49,051 bases of DNA from DATDXV01 sp035289205 (GCA_035289205.1 DATDXV010000021.1:1-49051), one strand, 5' to 3'; counted from the stretch's first letter, positions 1 through 8,302 are shown. Notes: generated by a model from the sequence alone, not told the origin. Numbers and translations: made by a program.

Positions 1-165
1 ACAGAAACAAAGGTCAAGCCCATAGAGAGCTGCAAGAAAATAGGCAGATTAGAGTACTGCGAAACCACGTACCAGAAGATCACTATAAACATATCTGAAA
101 AGGTCGGGATAGCGGTTGTGGAAGTTTTGAATATTGAAGAAGCAGCAAAGTACTTCTTAATATAA
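1..165 (+). CDS. C-terminal end of an unidentified protein (partial)
   Basis: An open frame enters from the left edge in frame 1 and ends at TAA 163-165, giving 54 residues. The fragment has two cysteines 10 residues apart (in ESCKK and EYCET) and an ordinary mixed composition, so it is probably coding. No family signature is recognisable in this tail. It is convergent with the small zinc-ribbon gene that follows on the minus strand, with only 18 bases between the two stop codons. Assignment needs the sequence to the left of the window. Confidence 0.6.
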   Translation, partial: TETKVKPIESCKKIGRLEYCETTYQKITINISEKVGIAVVEVLNIEEAAKYFLI

Positions 166-183
166 GAAAAAAGTGGGAAAAAG

Positions 184-333
184 CTACTTCTTCTTTCCCA
201 ATATCTTGAACATCTTTGTTCCGCAGACAGTGCAGACTCCGGACATTGCCAGCATTCCGTTCTTCATTGTTACTTCCTTTTCGTCCTTCATCTCCCTGTT
301 TTGCCTGCATTTCATGCATCTTCCTTCTACCAT
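184..333 (-). CDS. DUF5679-like small zinc-ribbon protein
   Basis: A 49-residue protein with two CxxC knuckles, C6/C9 and C34/C37, separated by a basic and acidic linker containing EVTMKNG, and ending in a lysine-rich tail. This matches my memory of the small DUF5679 proteins of archaea and candidate phyla, whose role is unknown; a zinc-binding, nucleic-acid-associated role is inference. The start is fixed by a strong Shine-Dalgarno AGGAGG at 341-346, seven bases before the ATG. An AT-rich TATA-like stretch lies near 376-384. The gene is monocistronic, between the partial gene and the pilin cluster. Confidence 0.8.
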   Translation of the reverse strand: MVEGRCMKCRQNREMKDEKEVTMKNGMLAMSGVCTVCGTKMFKILGKKK

Positions 334-340
334 AATAATT

Positions 341-346
341 CCTCCT
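341..346 (-). promoter_or_regulatory. Strong Shine-Dalgarno of the zinc-ribbon gene
   Basis: Minus-strand AGGAGG lies seven bases upstream of the ATG at 333. It is one of the clearest ribosome binding sites in the window; many neighbours have only a TATA-like box close to the start and may be leaderless. Confidence 0.7.
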
Positions 347-409
347 ACACTTGTGCTATAGATGACTCTAAGGGGTTTTTAAGTCTTTGCTATTAGCCGA
401 AATAAATAC

Positions 410-847
410 CTATCGCAATCCCGTTGCCTCTGTCTTTACATTTGTACAGTTGGTTGTAATCAGAACGTTCTTCACATCTGTCTTTGCAAACGGAAGGCTT
501 GCCTGCGTCCTTATGTCCCCCCTGCTTCCAGCAGCGAGTGCTCTGCCTAAAATGTCCGAATATGTTAGCACAGTGTCATTGTTCAAAGTGACACCAAACT
601 TGAAGCTCCCCAATGATACGTATTGCGCCTCCACAACAGCCACGATCTGGCTGTTAGAAGCTTCCCATTTAGGATATTCAGCGGTTGCATAGGACATCGA
701 ACCGCCTATGCATGTGCTTGAAGACTGTAGGGTCTGCTGCGTCACTCCAGTGATGAAGTTAGCTAGGATAGCAGCAACTGCCATCGTTATTGCTATCAAA
801 AGTACTGAAGCTACTAAAGGCGAAATACCCTTTTGCATATTAACCAT
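410..847 (-). CDS. Archaeal type IV pilin-like protein
   Basis: 145 residues. The N-terminus MVNMQKG-ISPLVASVLLIAI is a class III signal peptide: a short positive stretch ending in KG, then ISPLVA and a single long hydrophobic helix to about residue 33. Prepilin peptidase would cut after G7. The rest is a beta-rich, Thr/Ser/Asn-rich head with two Cys (in STCIGG and TTNC), plausibly a disulfide. ISPLVA after the KG site is typical of archaeal pilins. Translation may begin at 847 or at the internal ATG 838; a TTTAAATA box about 20 bases upstream of 847 suggests a leaderless transcript. It is the first or an independent member of a run of pilin-like genes. Confidence 0.8.
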   Translation of the reverse strand: MVNMQKGISPLVASVLLIAITMAVAAILANFITGVTQQTLQSSSTCIGGSMSYATAEYPKWEASNSQIVAVVEAQYVSLGSFKFGVTLNNDTVLTYSDILGRALAAGSRGDIRTQASLPFAKTDVKNVLITTNCTNVKTEATGLR

Positions 848-868
848 ACTATGCTCTGGTATTTAAAT

Positions 869-1357
869 TTAAGTTACTCTGATGCTCAAGAGCTGCTTGC
901 CTGCGGAAGCATCGAATCCTTCATTCCTTATGACTATCCTTCTCTTTCCTGCGCCGAATTTGCTTGATTCGAGAATATTATACGCGTAATCTGCCCTTAG
1001 CCTGACCTCTTCCAGATATCCTGTTACGTTAACTCCGCTTTCTATATTAGATATTCCCTCCCCAACTATCTGCGCCTTGCTCTGCATGGCAAAGACTATG
1101 TTTTCCGCGGTGCTATCTATGGAATATTCCCCCCCTGTTACAGATGTGTCAACAACCCTCGTAGAGCCATTTCCCTGGGAAACGACCTCCTTTATCGCGG
1201 CATCAAAAGCGATAAGGTTTGCTTTCGCCTCCTGAAAGATCAGGATCTCCTGGTTCCTATCAAGGCCCGGCTTTCCAAGCTGCAATGCTAAAGCTATAGC
1301 GGCTATGCTTATGGCTAGAATCAAGACTGTGGCAATAAGCGCGTCTACCCCTTTCAA
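869..1357 (-). CDS. Pilin-like protein with class III signal peptide
   Basis: 162 residues. It starts MKG-VDALIATVLILAI, so the processing site comes after only two residues, followed by a hydrophobic helix to about residue 25 that would form the pilus core. The globular part contains NGST and N-V-T sequons and an IRNEGF motif near the end. The ATG overlaps the stop of the upstream gene (1354-1357, ATGA), showing translational coupling in one operon with the next four genes. Probably a minor pilin; which pilus subunit it is cannot be told from sequence. Confidence 0.75.
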   Translation of the reverse strand: MKGVDALIATVLILAISIAAIALALQLGKPGLDRNQEILIFQEAKANLIAFDAAIKEVVSQGNGSTRVVDTSVTGGEYSIDSTAENIVFAMQSKAQIVGEGISNIESGVNVTGYLEEVRLRADYAYNILESSKFGAGKRRIVIRNEGFDASAGKQLLSIRVT

Positions 1358-1710
1358 GCAAACACCGTCCTATCAATTATTATTGTATCAGATAGATAAG
1401 AGCCTTCAAACTTCAGGGTAAAGCTGACCTCTATAATATTGCCGTTCTGTGAAACGCTATGCTCCTGGTCATATCCCCTGGTAGAAAGGATTCCGTCTGA
1501 GTATGCAAGGAAATTATTAAGGTTCTGCGTTGCAGACTCCCCATTGGCAAGAGAGAGGTCTGCTGTTTCTATTATCTCCTTCTTGAGGTCTGCAAAGGCA
1601 TTGAAGAGCTGGTCATTTGATCTTTCAGGGGGATTGCTTATGAATATGGTTATGCCGCTGAGCAGGAGAAGTATCAAGATTGCAAATGCTATGTAAATCT
1701 GCCCTTTCAT
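1354..1710 (-). CDS. Pilin-like protein with class III signal peptide
   Basis: 118 residues from ATG 1710: MKG-QIYIAFAILILLLLSGI, a very short leader ending in KG followed by a hydrophobic helix. An in-frame upstream start at 1725 would add five residues, but 1710 is preferred because it overlaps the previous stop as ATGA (1707-1710) and gives the same MKG leader as the neighbouring pilin. The head domain is short, without cysteines, and ends in a beta-rich segment (IEVSFTLKFEG). Middle gene of the five-gene overlapping pilin operon. Confidence 0.75.
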   Translation of the reverse strand: MKGQIYIAFAILILLLLSGITIFISNPPERSNDQLFNAFADLKKEIIETADLSLANGESATQNLNNFLAYSDGILSTRGYDQEHSVSQNGNIIEVSFTLKFEGSYLSDTIIIDRTVFA

Positions 1711-2075
1711 CTGTACCACATCCACAAGTTGATCAGCTTAGGGCTGTAGCTGGTGAAGCCAGAGCTGATGTAGCTGGAGGCAAAAACGCTCTTCTCAGGC
1801 AGCTGCGCGGAACAGTCAGCTGTATCGCAGATTTCCACCTGGAAATCCAAGGCAGGCGATATGCAATTCGCAAGCTCATTCCTGAGCCCTGTTTCATCGC
1901 TGTTCGCAGCGAACGACGCGAGGAGATTCCTGTCCTCAAGCTTCTGCAAGCAATAATCTCCCACGTTTGCCAATGACTCGGTTGTTGGGGCAGGGGAAAC
2001 CAGAATAAAAAGAGAAACCATAATCATGGTAGCTGCTATAACAGCCTCAAGAGTTTTTATGAATCCCTTTACCAC
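1707..2075 (-). CDS. Pilin-like protein, GTG start
   Basis: 122 residues starting MVKG-FIKTLEAVIAATMIMVSLFIL. GTG 2075 is chosen because it is preceded by a GGGAGG Shine-Dalgarno eight bases away and gives a proper KG processing site; longer readings start in a region without pilin character. Its start overlaps the upstream stop (GTGGTAA). The head carries four cysteines (DYCLQ, ANCIS, EICDT, ADCSA), more than its neighbours, suggesting two disulfides. The protein ends in LINLWMWYR. Confidence 0.75.
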   Translation of the reverse strand: MVKGFIKTLEAVIAATMIMVSLFILVSPAPTTESLANVGDYCLQKLEDRNLLASFAANSDETGLRNELANCISPALDFQVEICDTADCSAQLPEKSVFASSYISSGFTSYSPKLINLWMWYR

Positions 2076-2749
2076 ATCAACAGCCTCCCGTTCAGCGGAG
2101 CTATAGAATCGCCGCTTCTTCCCAGAATAGCAAGATCTTCCTTGTAGACATCGGCCTCTGGCGGTTCTGGACCAACCGTACACCCTCCAATCTCCAGTCT
2201 AAATTGGTGCTTTGAAACAAGCAGCATATTTTCATAATCTAAGGAGCCGCAAGAAGCCAGGGAAACAACCTCGCTCTTCTTTCCAACAGCTGATGTTGAA
2301 GTTACATTGACTGCCACAAAGCTTATGGAGCTTATCGAGCCATCATAGAAGAGCTTCAGGTGCTTCTTCTCTTTCGAAAAGAAGTTCGCGCTCGCTGTTA
2401 TCTTGGTACTCCCGGAATTCTGCTCTACAACAGCAGCAACTTCATCAAAAGAATAATCATAAAGCTTTGGAGACTGTATCGCAGGAGTTACTGTCCATTC
2501 AAGGCTTTCAGAGTGCTGGTAGTCGCCAATCTCCTCTAACCTTATCGCTGCCTCATCCTGCTCTGCTACAATGCTGGCAGGGGAGTCCTCTGTAAGCAGC
2601 TGATTAGAAAAATATGACAGAGATGCCTTCAGTTCCAAATCCTTTATGTTAGACAAGCTCTTTTCAAGATTGTTCGAAGTAAAGAAGAGCGCGAACCCAA
2701 TAATTGATAGCATCAGTAAAGCGGATACTACCATATCAATGCTGCTCAT
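2069..2749 (-). CDS. Pilin-like or pseudopilin-like envelope protein
   Basis: 226 residues with one N-terminal hydrophobic helix (MVVSALLMLSIIGFALFF, residues 6-23) and a long extracellular part with two cysteines (ASCGS, GGCTV). It lacks a clear KG processing site (MSSID precedes the helix), so it may be an unprocessed minor subunit or membrane-anchored assembly factor. The C-terminus NGRLLMW resembles the LINLWMWYR end of the next gene. It overlaps both neighbours by a few bases and is clearly part of the same operon. Confidence 0.65.
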   Translation of the reverse strand: MSSIDMVVSALLMLSIIGFALFFTSNNLEKSLSNIKDLELKASLSYFSNQLLTEDSPASIVAEQDEAAIRLEEIGDYQHSESLEWTVTPAIQSPKLYDYSFDEVAAVVEQNSGSTKITASANFFSKEKKHLKLFYDGSISSISFVAVNVTSTSAVGKKSEVVSLASCGSLDYENMLLVSKHQFRLEIGGCTVGPEPPEADVYKEDLAILGRSGDSIAPLNGRLLMW

Positions 2750-3186
2750 TCCACCACCCTCACTGTGTAGCTATTTCCTAGCTTCTCCAAAACAAGCTTG
2801 GCTGGCAATTTCGCTGCGCCGCTAGATTGGAAATTAGTTTGCAATACTCTTGAGTTGTTAATCTCCTTGCCGCTGCTTGTAACGCCGGTAACCCTGACAA
2901 CGCCTGAGAGAAGTTCTGCCCTTAGCGGGATCTTGGAGGAGAAAGGCATGTCCAATGAAGCCAGCACTGCTGTGGAGGACGGGGAATAGGATGAATCAGC
3001 ATAAGTATTTTCAAGAAATGAGACTTCCTCTGTTATCTTTGTGGCAATATAGAAGGTCTGATAGTTCAGAAACTGCTCTTCGGTCTGCGACTTTATAGAA
3101 GAAACATGGACGATTATAAGAGTGAAAACAGCTATAATGATTGCTAAGTCTAAGGTGTGCGAAATCAACGGTGAAACGCCTCTCAT
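2746..3186 (-). CDS. Pilin-like protein, first gene of the operon
   Basis: 146 residues; MRG-VSPLISHTLDLAIIIAVFTLIIV shows a class III leader (RG, then VSPLI) and a hydrophobic helix to about residue 27. VSPLI is the usual archaeal pilin start after processing. The head has no cysteines and ends VRVVE. The stop overlaps the next ATG (2746-2749). The operon promoter should lie in 3187-3306, where there is AT-rich sequence but no decisive box. Confidence 0.75.
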   Translation of the reverse strand: MRGVSPLISHTLDLAIIIAVFTLIIVHVSSIKSQTEEQFLNYQTFYIATKITEEVSFLENTYADSSYSPSSTAVLASLDMPFSSKIPLRAELLSGVVRVTGVTSSGKEINNSRVLQTNFQSSGAAKLPAKLVLEKLGNSYTVRVVE

Positions 3187-3312
3187 ATGGAGATTTTAGC
3201 ATATCCTGTATTTAACCTAATCGGGAATGGTTCCATAGGAAACAAAGGTATCAAAATTCACTCTATGGGGAGTTAATTGGGTATAAGCAAAGGAAAATAA
3301 TAATTATTGGGA

Positions 3313-3531
3313 ATGAAGGTAGTTTACACGAAGCATGCAGAATTCAGATTAATAGAAAGGTCAATTAAGAAGGAATGGATCGAGGCAGCCATAAAGAATC
3401 CCGATAGGATAATAGAACTGGAAAATGATCATAAGCAAGCCATAAGGCTCACAGACAAAGGCAAGATCAGTGTTATTTATACTGTAGAGAAAGAAAATAT
3501 AATTGTGATAACGGTTCATTGGGGTGAATAA
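3313..3531 (+). CDS. DUF4258 / RelE-like toxin candidate
   Basis: 72 residues: MKVVYTKHAEFRLIERSI opens with the H-A-x-x-R-x-x-x-R pattern of DUF4258 proteins, then DRIIELENDHKQAIRL and a beta strand ending VITVHWGE. DUF4258 is a RelE/ParE-fold family of mostly putative toxins. ATG 3313 is preferred over the TTG two codons upstream. The stop codon directly abuts the next ATG, as in toxin-antitoxin pairs. Activity is inferred from family and gene order only. Confidence 0.7.
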   Translation: MKVVYTKHAEFRLIERSIKKEWIEAAIKNPDRIIELENDHKQAIRLTDKGKISVIYTVEKENIIVITVHWGE

Positions 3532-3747
3532 ATGGAAATAAGTCTAGACACAAAAGCGAATGCCCTTTATATTAAATTCCAGAAAGGAAAGTTTGCGAAG
3601 AACAGGAAATTGGACAACGACACGATAATAGATCTTGATGAAAAAGGGAGAATTCTGGGTATTGAAATGTTAAATGCAAGCAAAAGAATATCTTCAAAAG
3701 ACCTGGAAAATGTAAAGGTAAGACTGCCTCTTCAGATCTCTTCTTAG
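3532..3747 (+). CDS. DUF2283 antitoxin-like protein
   Basis: 71 residues: MEISLDTKANALYIKF, then TIIDLDEKGRILGIEMLNAS. This is the DUF2283 pattern (a strand with ALYI, then D-x-D-x-x-G-x-x-x-G-I-E). DUF2283 genes commonly sit directly downstream of DUF4258 genes, as here, and are read as antitoxins. The 3' end overlaps the convergent pilus platform gene by four bases. The pair lies inside a pilus locus and is probably a small insertion. Confidence 0.75.
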   Translation: MEISLDTKANALYIKFQKGKFAKNRKLDNDTIIDLDEKGRILGIEMLNASKRISSKDLENVKVRLPLQISS

Positions 3748-4520
3748 AACAGAGCAAATGCCAAATAGCCGACTAGGACCAGTATCAGTGAATGCTTCAG
3801 TCCGGCTCGCATTCTGCCCTCGGAAAGTTTGCCGATTACTATTCCAGAGAAGAAGCCCTGTATAAGAATGAGATAGAACAAAGTCCCGCTGTACAAGGCA
3901 GTAACGTCCTTCCCTCCGGTTCCTAAGGTAGAGAGGCTTGGAACAAGGAATCCCTTCAGTGATACAAGAACGCCTAGGAAAACAAAAAATATCACATACC
4001 CTGTTAACAGCTGCGAGTATACTTCAGCCTGCCTCTCCTTCCTTATCTTCTCTATGTCATACATCGCATTGACAACGCTGTCCAAAACCTTCGAAACATC
4101 CCCTCCGCTGTCATAGGCCTCGACTATGGCAGTGGTGACCCTCTTTACGGTAGTTCCTCCCACCTTGGCAAAATCTTCGATTATCTTGTCAAAAGGGACC
4201 CCCCAGTCAATCTTGACAGCCATCTGCTTCACATGCTTTGACAGGACGCCGTAATCATTCTTCTTTGATGAATGCAGCGCCTGAGGCAGTGTCATCCCAG
4301 CCTTCATGCTTTCAGACACGTCCGTCAGGAAGTCTGGAAGCTTCTCCTCTATCTCCCTGATCTCCTTGTATTTCAGGTATTCAATGGAGAGGGGGATTCC
4401 AAACGCAAAGATCGCGGAGGCTATGACAAGCAACTGGGAATTCAGGTAGAGATAGTTAAGCGCAAACAGCACAATGCCTGCTGTGATTGAGATTAATGCA
4501 ACGGTTCTTTCGTCCTTCAT
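3744..4520 (-). CDS. Type II/IV secretion platform protein (T2SF, TadC-like)
   Basis: 258 residues. Two hydrophobic helices at about 7-45 precede a cytosolic T2SF helical bundle containing LPDFLTDVSESMKAGMTLPQAL and the conserved TTVKRVTTAIVEAYDSGGDV block, then three helices at the C-terminus (around 169-190, 206-225 and 240-258). This is the inner-membrane platform fold of archaellum FlaJ and Tad pilus TadB/TadC. It follows the next T2SF gene with no gap (TAG 4521-4523, then ATG 4520), so the two halves likely act as a heterodimer under the ATPase at 6.6-8.3 kb. Confidence 0.85.
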   Translation of the reverse strand: MKDERTVALISITAGIVLFALNYLYLNSQLLVIASAIFAFGIPLSIEYLKYKEIREIEEKLPDFLTDVSESMKAGMTLPQALHSSKKNDYGVLSKHVKQMAVKIDWGVPFDKIIEDFAKVGGTTVKRVTTAIVEAYDSGGDVSKVLDSVVNAMYDIEKIRKERQAEVYSQLLTGYVIFFVFLGVLVSLKGFLVPSLSTLGTGGKDVTALYSGTLFYLILIQGFFSGIVIGKLSEGRMRAGLKHSLILVLVGYLAFALF

Positions 4521-5456
4521 CTAGATCTCCCTTTGCGCGTTATAGAGGAAAATCAGGAAAAGGACATTCAGTGTCGGAATCACTATGAAAGTTCCGAGGT
4601 TCATCAGCAGCTCTATAGGCATCCCGTAGAGCGTTCCCCCGACATAGCTGAGTATTGTCAGGATGACCATCAGCAGCAGGGGTGTTGCTACCAACAGCGC
4701 TGTATAGATGTCAGCGTAAACAGAGATCTGCTGGTTGTACTGCTCCCTCTTCAGCCTGTAGTCAAACAAGGCCTTGTCTGCCTGCTTCTTCAGGTAATCT
4801 CCGATATCCCCGCCCGTATGCGCGGTTGCATACATCCCCTCCAAGAAATATTTCAGACCAGCGGAAGGGCTCCTTGATGCAACGTCCTTTATTGCAGTCA
4901 ATGGATCCACACCGAAGACCTCGATGCCCCTCGCAACCTTCTGGAACTCCCTTGATAGCTCCCCGTAGTCCCTGTATTTCGACATCGCCTTGAACATTGC
5001 TGATGGGGGCATTCCCGATCCAGCCATAGCGCTCATATGCAAAACAGCGAACGGCAGATTCGCATCGATCTCTGCCTTCCTGCTGCTTGCCCTTCCCTGC
5101 GGATAGCTGTAAAGGAAGAAGAACACCGCCGATGATGCTGTTGCGGAGAAGAGCAAAGCTCCAAGAAGGCTGAGCAGGAAATCTATCTTCAGCAGCAGGA
5201 TAAGGGTCAGCATAGGGAAAAATGTCAGGATGAAAGCCGCGGACGACGCAAGGAACATCAGAGAAATGTAGGTTGTCAGAAGCATCCTGATATCGCTCTG
5301 AACAAGGGCAGGCTTCAGCTGCAAGAACTTGCTCTCGTACTTTTTCGCATAATCTATGAACAGGCCTGTGGCAATTTTCCTTAATTCTGTCTTTTCTTCC
5401 TTTGCCTCTATCTTTTTAGATTCAGCCTTCTTCTGCCTCTTGGACTTTTTAGGCAT
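4521..5456 (-). CDS. Type II/IV secretion platform protein (T2SF, TadB/FlaJ-like)
   Basis: 311 residues. A lysine-rich N-terminus (1-30) is followed by two membrane helices (about 60-115), a cytosolic T2SF domain with LPFAVLHMSAMAGSGMPPSAM and EGMYATAHTGGDIGDYL, and two C-terminal helices (about 247-305). It is homologous in plan to the adjacent shorter protein, which is the TadB/TadC arrangement rather than a single long FlaJ. Co-transcribed and abutting; the promoter probably lies in 5457-5490. Confidence 0.85.
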   Translation of the reverse strand: MPKKSKRQKKAESKKIEAKEEKTELRKIATGLFIDYAKKYESKFLQLKPALVQSDIRMLLTTYISLMFLASSAAFILTFFPMLTLILLLKIDFLLSLLGALLFSATASSAVFFFLYSYPQGRASSRKAEIDANLPFAVLHMSAMAGSGMPPSAMFKAMSKYRDYGELSREFQKVARGIEVFGVDPLTAIKDVASRSPSAGLKYFLEGMYATAHTGGDIGDYLKKQADKALFDYRLKREQYNQQISVYADIYTALLVATPLLLMVILTILSYVGGTLYGMPIELLMNLGTFIVIPTLNVLFLIFLYNAQREI

Positions 5457-5490
5457 TCTCTAAATTAGAGGGGGCGATATATATTGATTA

Positions 5491-6186
5491 TTAACCGAGC
5501 TTCACGAAAGTCTCTTCCTTCGGATAAATCACGATGCCCTGCTTTGCAATGATCTTGTAGGGATGTATCCTCTGCGAATGCTCTGTTCCCCTCATCTTCC
5601 AGACAGTCACGCTCCTCGCGAACTGCGAATCCGTTCTTGTGTAGTACAGGACAACAACGCCGTCTGTGACAAACTCCTCAACGCCGAACCTGGAGAGGGA
5701 CTTCTGTTCTGGAAGAATCTCAGAAAGGATCAGGCTTGTGCACTTGAGCTTTCTCAGAAGCATGGAGAGATTGAATATGGTCCTTCTCAGCTCTGCTGCA
5801 TCCCTTATGTACAAACCTAGCGCGGAGACAGAATCAATCACAACCCTCTGCGCCCCGATCTTCTTTGCGCTGCTCTCAATAAGATCATAAACATCCTCCG
5901 CATGGAAAGGGTCATACCTTACGAAAAGCACTTTCTTCTCTTTCTCAAGCTTTTCAAAATCCCAGCCGAAAACCAATGCGTTGTTCTTTATGTTCTCTAT
6001 GGGCTCTTCCAGACTTACGTAAAGGCCTGTTTCACCTGCTTTGGCGCCGTTCCAGATGTATTGGCACCCATAAGAGGTCTTGCCAGTGCCAGCTGTTCCT
6101 GTCAGAAGTACCAGGGAACTTCTCAGGAAGCCTCCAGCCATGAGGTCATCCATGCCCTCTATCCCGGTCTTAACTCTCTCAGCCAT
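5491..6186 (-). CDS. KaiC-like RecA-fold ATPase
   Basis: 231 residues, one KaiC domain. It begins RVKTGIEGMDDLMAGG (the KaiC TGIxGLDxLxxGG signature), has Walker A GTAGTGKTS at 30-38, a KaiC-type acidic pair in YVSLEEP, and Walker B VVIDS at 115-119. The single-domain size resembles FlaH and GvpD-like ATPases. Position beside the pilus platform, and divergent from the pilin-ATPase operon, suggests a regulatory or assembly role like FlaH of archaella, but the autophosphorylation state or partner cannot be read from sequence. Confidence 0.85.
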   Translation of the reverse strand: MAERVKTGIEGMDDLMAGGFLRSSLVLLTGTAGTGKTSYGCQYIWNGAKAGETGLYVSLEEPIENIKNNALVFGWDFEKLEKEKKVLFVRYDPFHAEDVYDLIESSAKKIGAQRVVIDSVSALGLYIRDAAELRRTIFNLSMLLRKLKCTSLILSEILPEQKSLSRFGVEEFVTDGVVVLYYTRTDSQFARSVTVWKMRGTEHSQRIHPYKIIAKQGIVIYPKEETFVKLG

Positions 6187-6222
6187 AAAGCTATAAATCG
6201 CAAGGCTTCTATAAAAACCTTT

Positions 6223-6621
6223 ATGTTTGGCAAGGGTGTCTCGGAGTATGTGGCAGTTCTGCTGCTGATGATCATATCCCTGGCGCTGGCAGGCCTAATC
6301 TACATCTTCTACCAGTCTAACATAAACACAATCTATCCAGGGGAGCAGATAGGGGAGAAGTATGCTTCAACCAGGTCTTGCCTGAGCATTGATGAATTGA
6401 ACGCCGCTGCGGGGACGGCTTTGATGAGAAACTGCGGCCAAGTGCCGTTGAGCAGCTTTGCGCTTTACATAGACGATGTCAAGGAAACAGTTTCTCTTCC
6501 GCAAACGCTCCAGCCAAATGAGAAGTTCAACATAGCTTTCACGCCCCTCTCCGCCGGAAAGCATGTGATATATATATCATCGGACAAGACCTCTTCCGCA
6601 ATCATGAGGATTACAATATAA
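6223..6621 (+). CDS. Pilin-like protein preceding the secretion ATPase
   Basis: 132 residues: MFGKG-VSEYVAVLLLMIISLALAGLIYIFY, a class III signal (GKG then VSEYVA) with a long hydrophobic helix. ATG 6223 is chosen because it places the processing site five residues in; the frame is open far upstream only as a shadow of the KaiC gene. A TATA-like CTATAAAT at 6191-6198 is about 25 bases upstream, consistent with a leaderless transcript. Two cysteines (RSCLS, RNCGQ) may pair. The C-terminal half reads like a small beta domain. It lies 25 bases before the ATPase gene, same operon. Confidence 0.8.
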   Translation: MFGKGVSEYVAVLLLMIISLALAGLIYIFYQSNINTIYPGEQIGEKYASTRSCLSIDELNAAAGTALMRNCGQVPLSSFALYIDDVKETVSLPQTLQPNEKFNIAFTPLSAGKHVIYISSDKTSSAIMRITI

Positions 6622-6646
6622 ATATAAACTCGCAGATACTCTTCCT

Positions 6647-8296
6647 ATGAAAAAGGCCAAGCAGAAGCCCGGCAAAGAAAAAGCTCCGGCTAAGATATCA
6701 AAAGCAATAAAGCAGCCTCTGAATTTAGATACTCCTTTGGCCAAGCTCAAGGCAGGGCTGTTAGGCAAGAGAGAAAAGATAAAGCTGCCGAAATTCGAAC
6801 TGAAAGAGCCCTCCAAGATTATAGTCCTTCCTGACGGAAAGGAGTCTGTAAAGTACGTTCTAATAGAGCCCTTTGCTTCTGCAGAAATCAAAAAGGTCGG
6901 AGGAAACGAAATGGTCTACACCATTTCAGAACCGCAGCTCTCAAAGGAGGAGCAGAAGATATATGAACAGATCGTGGGAGGCCTGATGGAGATACTGGAT
7001 GTGGAGCTCTCTTCCATAAAGGAGCATGGAGAAGCGCTGAAGTACCTTATGGAAAAGACGGAGGATGTAGCAGAGGAATTGAACATCAAGCTGAAGGATG
7101 AGAGTTACAGGAAGATATTATATTATATATACAGGAACCTGATAGGCTTCAACGAGATAGAAGCTGTTCTGAAGGACCCGTATGTCGAGGATATATCCTG
7201 CGACGGCACAGGGATTCCGATATACGTTGTCCATAGAAGGTATGGATCGCTGAAGTCGAACATAATATTCAAGGATGAGAACACTCTTAAGGATTTTGTT
7301 GTAAAGCTTGCTGAAAGGGCTGGAAGATTTATCTCCTATGCAGAACCCCTGCTTGATGGAACTCTTCCCGATGGTAACAGAGTCCAGGCTTCGTTTTCAA
7401 AGGACGTAACGTCAAAAGGACCGACTTTCACAATCAGGAAGTTCGCGGAAGAACCCTTCTCCCCCGTAGAGCTGATAAAGAACGGCACATGCTCTGAAGA
7501 TGTGTTTGCATACCTCTGGCTCGCTGTTGAGTCAGGGGCATCTGTTTTGATAGCGGGAGGGACAGCAACTGGCAAGACAAGCATGCTCAATGCTCTGTCA
7601 ATGTTCATTCCCTCTGCATCAAAGATAGTATCCATAGAGGATACAAGAGAATTAAATCTTCCGCACGAGAACTGGATCCCCTCTGTTACCAGGCCAGCCT
7701 TCTCAAAGGGATACGGGGAGATAACGCTCTTCGACCTTCTGAAAAGCGCGTTCAGGCAGTCTCCAGACTATGTCATTGTTGGCGAAGTTAGAGGGCAGGA
7801 GGCTTATGTAATGTTCCAAGGGATGTCTGCAGGAATGCCCTCGATAGGGACATTCCATGCAGGGAAGATGGAGGACGTTCTAAACAGATTGCAGAGCCCT
7901 CCCATAAATCTCTCTCCAGCTCTCATAGAATCGCTTGATCTGATAGTTGTAATGGTCCATGCAAGGGAGAAGGGAGAGAACGCCAGACGATTGAAGGAGA
8001 TAGTTGAGATTGAGTCCATTGACACGAAGACTGGAACAGCGAGAACAAACAGAGTCTATAACTGGGAACCTGCGGATGATACATTCGGCTTTGCAGGAAC
8101 GTCATGGCTTGTTCAGAAAATATCACAGCTCAAAGGAAGGGCAACGGAAGATTTGGAAGCAGATCTGAAGAACAGAAAGAATATCCTGGAGTGGATGAAG
8201 AAGAACAATGTTGTAAGGTTCAGGGATGTTTCTAAGGTTGTTTCCGATTACCAGAAAGATCCTGAAGATGTCTTGAAGAGATTGAAAATAAAGTAA
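6647..8296 (+). CDS. Type II/IV secretion system ATPase (FlaI/TadA/VirB11 family)
   Basis: 549 residues, a normal length for FlaI/TadA. Residues 1-90 are a basic, variable N-terminus. The family N-domain has IEAVLKDPYVEDISCDG (about 171-187). The RecA domain carries Walker A GGTATGKT (304-311), an Asp box SIEDTREL (about 329-336), Walker B VIVGEVRG (376-383) and His box GTFHAG (401-406). This enzyme powers assembly of pili or archaella. Together with the pilins and two T2SF proteins it makes a complete minimal pilus motor. A prepilin peptidase is not in this window. Confidence 0.93.
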   Translation: MKKAKQKPGKEKAPAKISKAIKQPLNLDTPLAKLKAGLLGKREKIKLPKFELKEPSKIIVLPDGKESVKYVLIEPFASAEIKKVGGNEMVYTISEPQLSKEEQKIYEQIVGGLMEILDVELSSIKEHGEALKYLMEKTEDVAEELNIKLKDESYRKILYYIYRNLIGFNEIEAVLKDPYVEDISCDGTGIPIYVVHRRYGSLKSNIIFKDENTLKDFVVKLAERAGRFISYAEPLLDGTLPDGNRVQASFSKDVTSKGPTFTIRKFAEEPFSPVELIKNGTCSEDVFAYLWLAVESGASVLIAGGTATGKTSMLNALSMFIPSASKIVSIEDTRELNLPHENWIPSVTRPAFSKGYGEITLFDLLKSAFRQSPDYVIVGEVRGQEAYVMFQGMSAGMPSIGTFHAGKMEDVLNRLQSPPINLSPALIESLDLIVVMVHAREKGENARRLKEIVEIESIDTKTGTARTNRVYNWEPADDTFGFAGTSWLVQKISQLKGRATEDLEADLKNRKNILEWMKKNNVVRFRDVSKVVSDYQKDPEDVLKRLKIK

Positions 8297-8302
8297 TTTT
8301 AT

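Noticed and set aside
5902..6222. Upstream extension of the pilin gene before the secretion ATPase.
   Set aside because: It is the shadow of the KaiC-like gene on the other strand; the class III signal peptide and TATA box fix the start at 6223.
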